64,000 nucleotides of DNA, from the NCBI RefSeq assembly GCF_001686985.1, contig NZ_CP015318.1, forward strand, positions 5,082,001-5,146,000, read 5' to 3'. This document shows, piece after piece, positions 62,249 through 64,000 of this stretch. The DNA is from Mesorhizobium amorphae CCNWGS0123 (GTDB lineage Bacteria > Pseudomonadota > Alphaproteobacteria > Rhizobiales > Rhizobiaceae). The position numbers and the translations under genes are program-made. The notes under the pieces are model-generated. The model searched no databases. It was not told the DNA's origin and was given only the letters and a program-made list of their open reading frames with translations. Within the stretch, counting starts at the first letter, position 1. The number at the start of each line of letters is the position of its first letter.

Positions 62249-62905
62249 ATGTCGGACAATGCGGCGCGACGCCTGAGCAGGATGTTCTATCGCATATCGA
62301 TTGCGATCGAGGCCGGAAAGGACCACCTCTCGGACCTCGACGGCGCCATCGGCGACGCCGACCATGGCATCACCATGTCGCTCGGCTTCATGGCGGTGAA
62401 CGCGGAACTGGCCAAGCTCAACCTCGACGACACGCTGCCGTCGGAGGTCTTCACGGCCGCCGCGTCGGCCTTTCTCGACGCCGTCGGCGCCTCCACGGGG
62501 CCGCTTTATGCCACCGCCTTCCGGCGCGCGGCACAAGCGCTCAAACAGGATGAATGCCTCTCAGCCGCCGATCAGGCGATGATCGTCGAGGCCATGACCA
62601 CCGGCATCAAGGAGCGCGGCAAGGGACAGCGCGGCGACAAGACGATGCTGGACGCCTGGATCCCGGCCACGGAAGCGGCCGTCAACGCACGCGCCCGTTC
62701 TGCCGGAGGCCCGGAAATGTGGAACAGCATACTGGAGGCCGCCGAAGCCGGCGCGAATTCGACGCGGTCGATGGTCGCTGCCCGCGGCAGGGCGGCCAGG
62801 CTCGGCGAGCGATCCCTCGGTCACATGGACCCGGGTGCCGCCTCGGCCGTCATCATCCTGCGCGCGATGAAAGACACTTTTGGCGAAGGCGAACCGGCAA
62901 GATAG
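62249..62905 (+). CDS. DhaL-type ATP-binding kinase subunit (copy 2)
   Basis: The 218-residue protein has the same metal triad as copy 1 (Asp31, Asp36, Asp38 in DGAIGDADHG), then GASTGPLYATAF and a DKTMLDAWIPATEA helix, and ends in RAARLGERSLGHMDPGA. It is the likely ATP partner of the regulator-DhaK fusion encoded 61 bases upstream. GGAGG at 62238-62242 fits the ATG at 62249. The two DhaL copies are clearly diverged, pointing to two kinases with different partners or substrates. Confidence 0.9.
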   Translation: MSDNAARRLSRMFYRISIAIEAGKDHLSDLDGAIGDADHGITMSLGFMAVNAELAKLNLDDTLPSEVFTAAASAFLDAVGASTGPLYATAFRRAAQALKQDECLSAADQAMIVEAMTTGIKERGKGQRGDKTMLDAWIPATEAAVNARARSAGGPEMWNSILEAAEAGANSTRSMVAARGRAARLGERSLGHMDPGAASAVIILRAMKDTFGEGEPAR

Positions 62906-62963
62906 CCTCCGGCGTGGCCTCGGAGATTCGTGCAGGAAGAGCCCAGCAAGATCGACGCCGGGG

Positions 62964-64000
62964 TCAGATAACAGCCTTTTCGAGGAACGGCCGGTTCTCC
63001 ACGATGCGCTCGTAGCCGACCTCAGACAGGTCGAGCGTTCGAAAGCCGCCATGGACGATGAGTTCCGCCACGCCGCGGCCGGCCGCCGGCCCCTGCTGCA
63101 GGCCGTGTCCGGAGAAGCCGTTGGCGAAGATGAAGTTCTTGACCTCCGGATGGGGACCGACAATCAGATTGTGGTCGAGCGTGTTGAAATCATAGTGCCC
63201 GGCCCACTGGTTCACGGCCTTGATCGCCTCGAATGCGGGTGAACGCGCCGCCAGCGCCGGCCAGATGATCTCCTCGAACTCGTCGTAGCGCGGCTCGAAA
63301 TCGTCCCAGTCGGAACACGGATCTTCCACCGGCGGACAGCCGGTCAGGAAGAAGCGGCCTTCCGGCCGGCAGAACACGCCGGACGGGTCGATCATCAGCG
63401 GCAGGCGGCCCTGGTTTACGGCGGCCGACCCCTCAGGAGACTGGGCGCAGTCGAACACGAACAAAGTGCGCTTGCGCGGCTCGACGGGAACATCGAGCCC
63501 CGCCATGCGGGCGGTGAGTGCTGCCCGGGGACCGGAAGCATTGACCAATACGCCGGTTGATATCACCGCCCCGGATTTCAGGGTGACATCTGTAATCTTG
63601 CCGCCCTCGCGGCCGATGGCCACCACTTCGTCGGTCACGTACTCGACGCCCAGCGACCGCGCCTTGTTCTTGAAGCCGTACATCAGGCCAGTGTTGTTGA
63701 ACCAGCCTTCGCCGGATCGGCCATAGGAGGCAAGCAGGATGTCGTCGACATTCAGATGCGGAAAGGCGGCGGCCACTTCATCGCGCTGCCACAGCACCAC
63801 ATCCGCGCCACGGGCCCGCTGCACGGCATGGTTCTCGCGCAGCGTCTGCGCCTGTTCCTCGGTGTTGGCGAGGAACAGATAGCCGCCCTCGTGAAAGGCC
63901 AGATCGGGCCTGTCGGATCCCACCTGCATGGTATCGGCGAAGTTGCGGATGAACTCCGTGCCGAACTGGCTGATGCGGACATTGATGGGGTTGGAGAACT
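62964..64000 (-). CDS. DAO-family FAD-dependent oxidoreductase (5' partial)
   Basis: The frame is open to the window end, so the N-terminal FAD-binding GxGxxG region is missing. The visible 345 or so residues match the DAO (glycine oxidase/sarcosine oxidase-like) family: FHEGGYLFLANTEEQ, VLVNASGPRAA, and the C-terminal YDFNTLDHNLIVGPHPEVKNFIFANGFSGHGLQQGPAAGRGVAELI, the second FAD-contact segment. Such enzymes oxidise amino acids or N-methylated amines to give H2O2 or reduce a respiratory acceptor. It is convergent with dhaL copy 2, with a 58-base gap and no strong terminator. The substrate is not clear. Confidence 0.85.
   Translation of the reverse strand, partial: FSNPINVRISQFGTEFIRNFADTMQVGSDRPDLAFHEGGYLFLANTEEQAQTLRENHAVQRARGADVVLWQRDEVAAAFPHLNVDDILLASYGRSGEGWFNNTGLMYGFKNKARSLGVEYVTDEVVAIGREGGKITDVTLKSGAVISTGVLVNASGPRAALTARMAGLDVPVEPRKRTLFVFDCAQSPEGSAAVNQGRLPLMIDPSGVFCRPEGRFFLTGCPPVEDPCSDWDDFEPRYDEFEEIIWPALAARSPAFEAIKAVNQWAGHYDFNTLDHNLIVGPHPEVKNFIFANGFSGHGLQQGPAAGRGVAELIVHGGFRTLDLSEVGYERIVENRPFLEKAVI

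Overview
The window is high-G+C alphaproteobacterial DNA. Protein-level resemblance (exopolysaccharide genes, a short second FtsZ, a complete imp/vas-type type VI secretion locus, and a SorC-family regulator fused to DhaK) points to Hyphomicrobiales, most likely a Mesorhizobium-like rhizobium. That assignment comes from recognising protein families, not from a database search.

Layout. (1) 1-4838: the end of an exopolysaccharide cluster, with a Wzz/GumC-type chain-length protein (cut by the window start), a GH5 glycosidase, a Wzy-like polymerase and a convergent GNAT-like acyltransferase. (2) 5167-6174: an FtsZ paralogue that ends right after the GTPase core. (3) 6238-42742: a type VI secretion system (T6SS) with all thirteen core components TssA-M. 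tssH/clpV is divergent from a long operon tssA-B-C-hcp-tssE-F-G-tagH-tssJ-K-L-M-tagF. This runs without a break into an effector cassette: DUF2169, a ketosynthase-like pseudoenzyme, a PAAR-like DUF4150 protein with an AHH-type nuclease end, and a beta-propeller-like putative immunity protein. A convergent vgrG-DUF6484-(truncated TIGR02270-like) operon faces it. A second FHA/tssL/tssM set follows, then the phosphatase PppA and the kinase PpkA. PpkA, PppA, FHA proteins and TagF together make up the threonine-phosphorylation control circuit known from other T6SSs.

(4) 42908-51782: an envelope/protease module directly downstream of ppkA: a secreted DUF1036 protein, a membrane-anchored M23 endopeptidase with a C-terminal lytic-transglycosylase-like domain, two exported caspase-like (C14) proteins, an OmpA-type protein, a DUF6931-like protein and a small Gly-rich lipoprotein. 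Its job is not known. Position suggests a T6SS accessory or stress function. (5) 52115-53512: a GlcD-like FAD-linked oxidase.

(6) 53767-62905: a sugar or polyol catabolic locus: an RbsA/RbsC/periplasmic-binding-protein ABC importer, a short-chain dehydrogenase, DhaK and DhaL, then a SorC-type regulator fused to a second DhaK, and a second DhaL. The pattern fits import and oxidation of a short polyol followed by ATP-dependent phosphorylation of the resulting ketose (dihydroxyacetone or a tetrulose). Two TGAC/GTCA palindromes 21 bp apart lie on the promoter of the transporter operon and are good candidate operators for the fused regulator. (7) 62964-64000: a DAO-family FAD oxidoreductase cut by the window end.

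No tRNA, rRNA, CRISPR array or intact insertion sequence was recognised. Most long antisense reading frames are high-G+C shadows of the genes listed.
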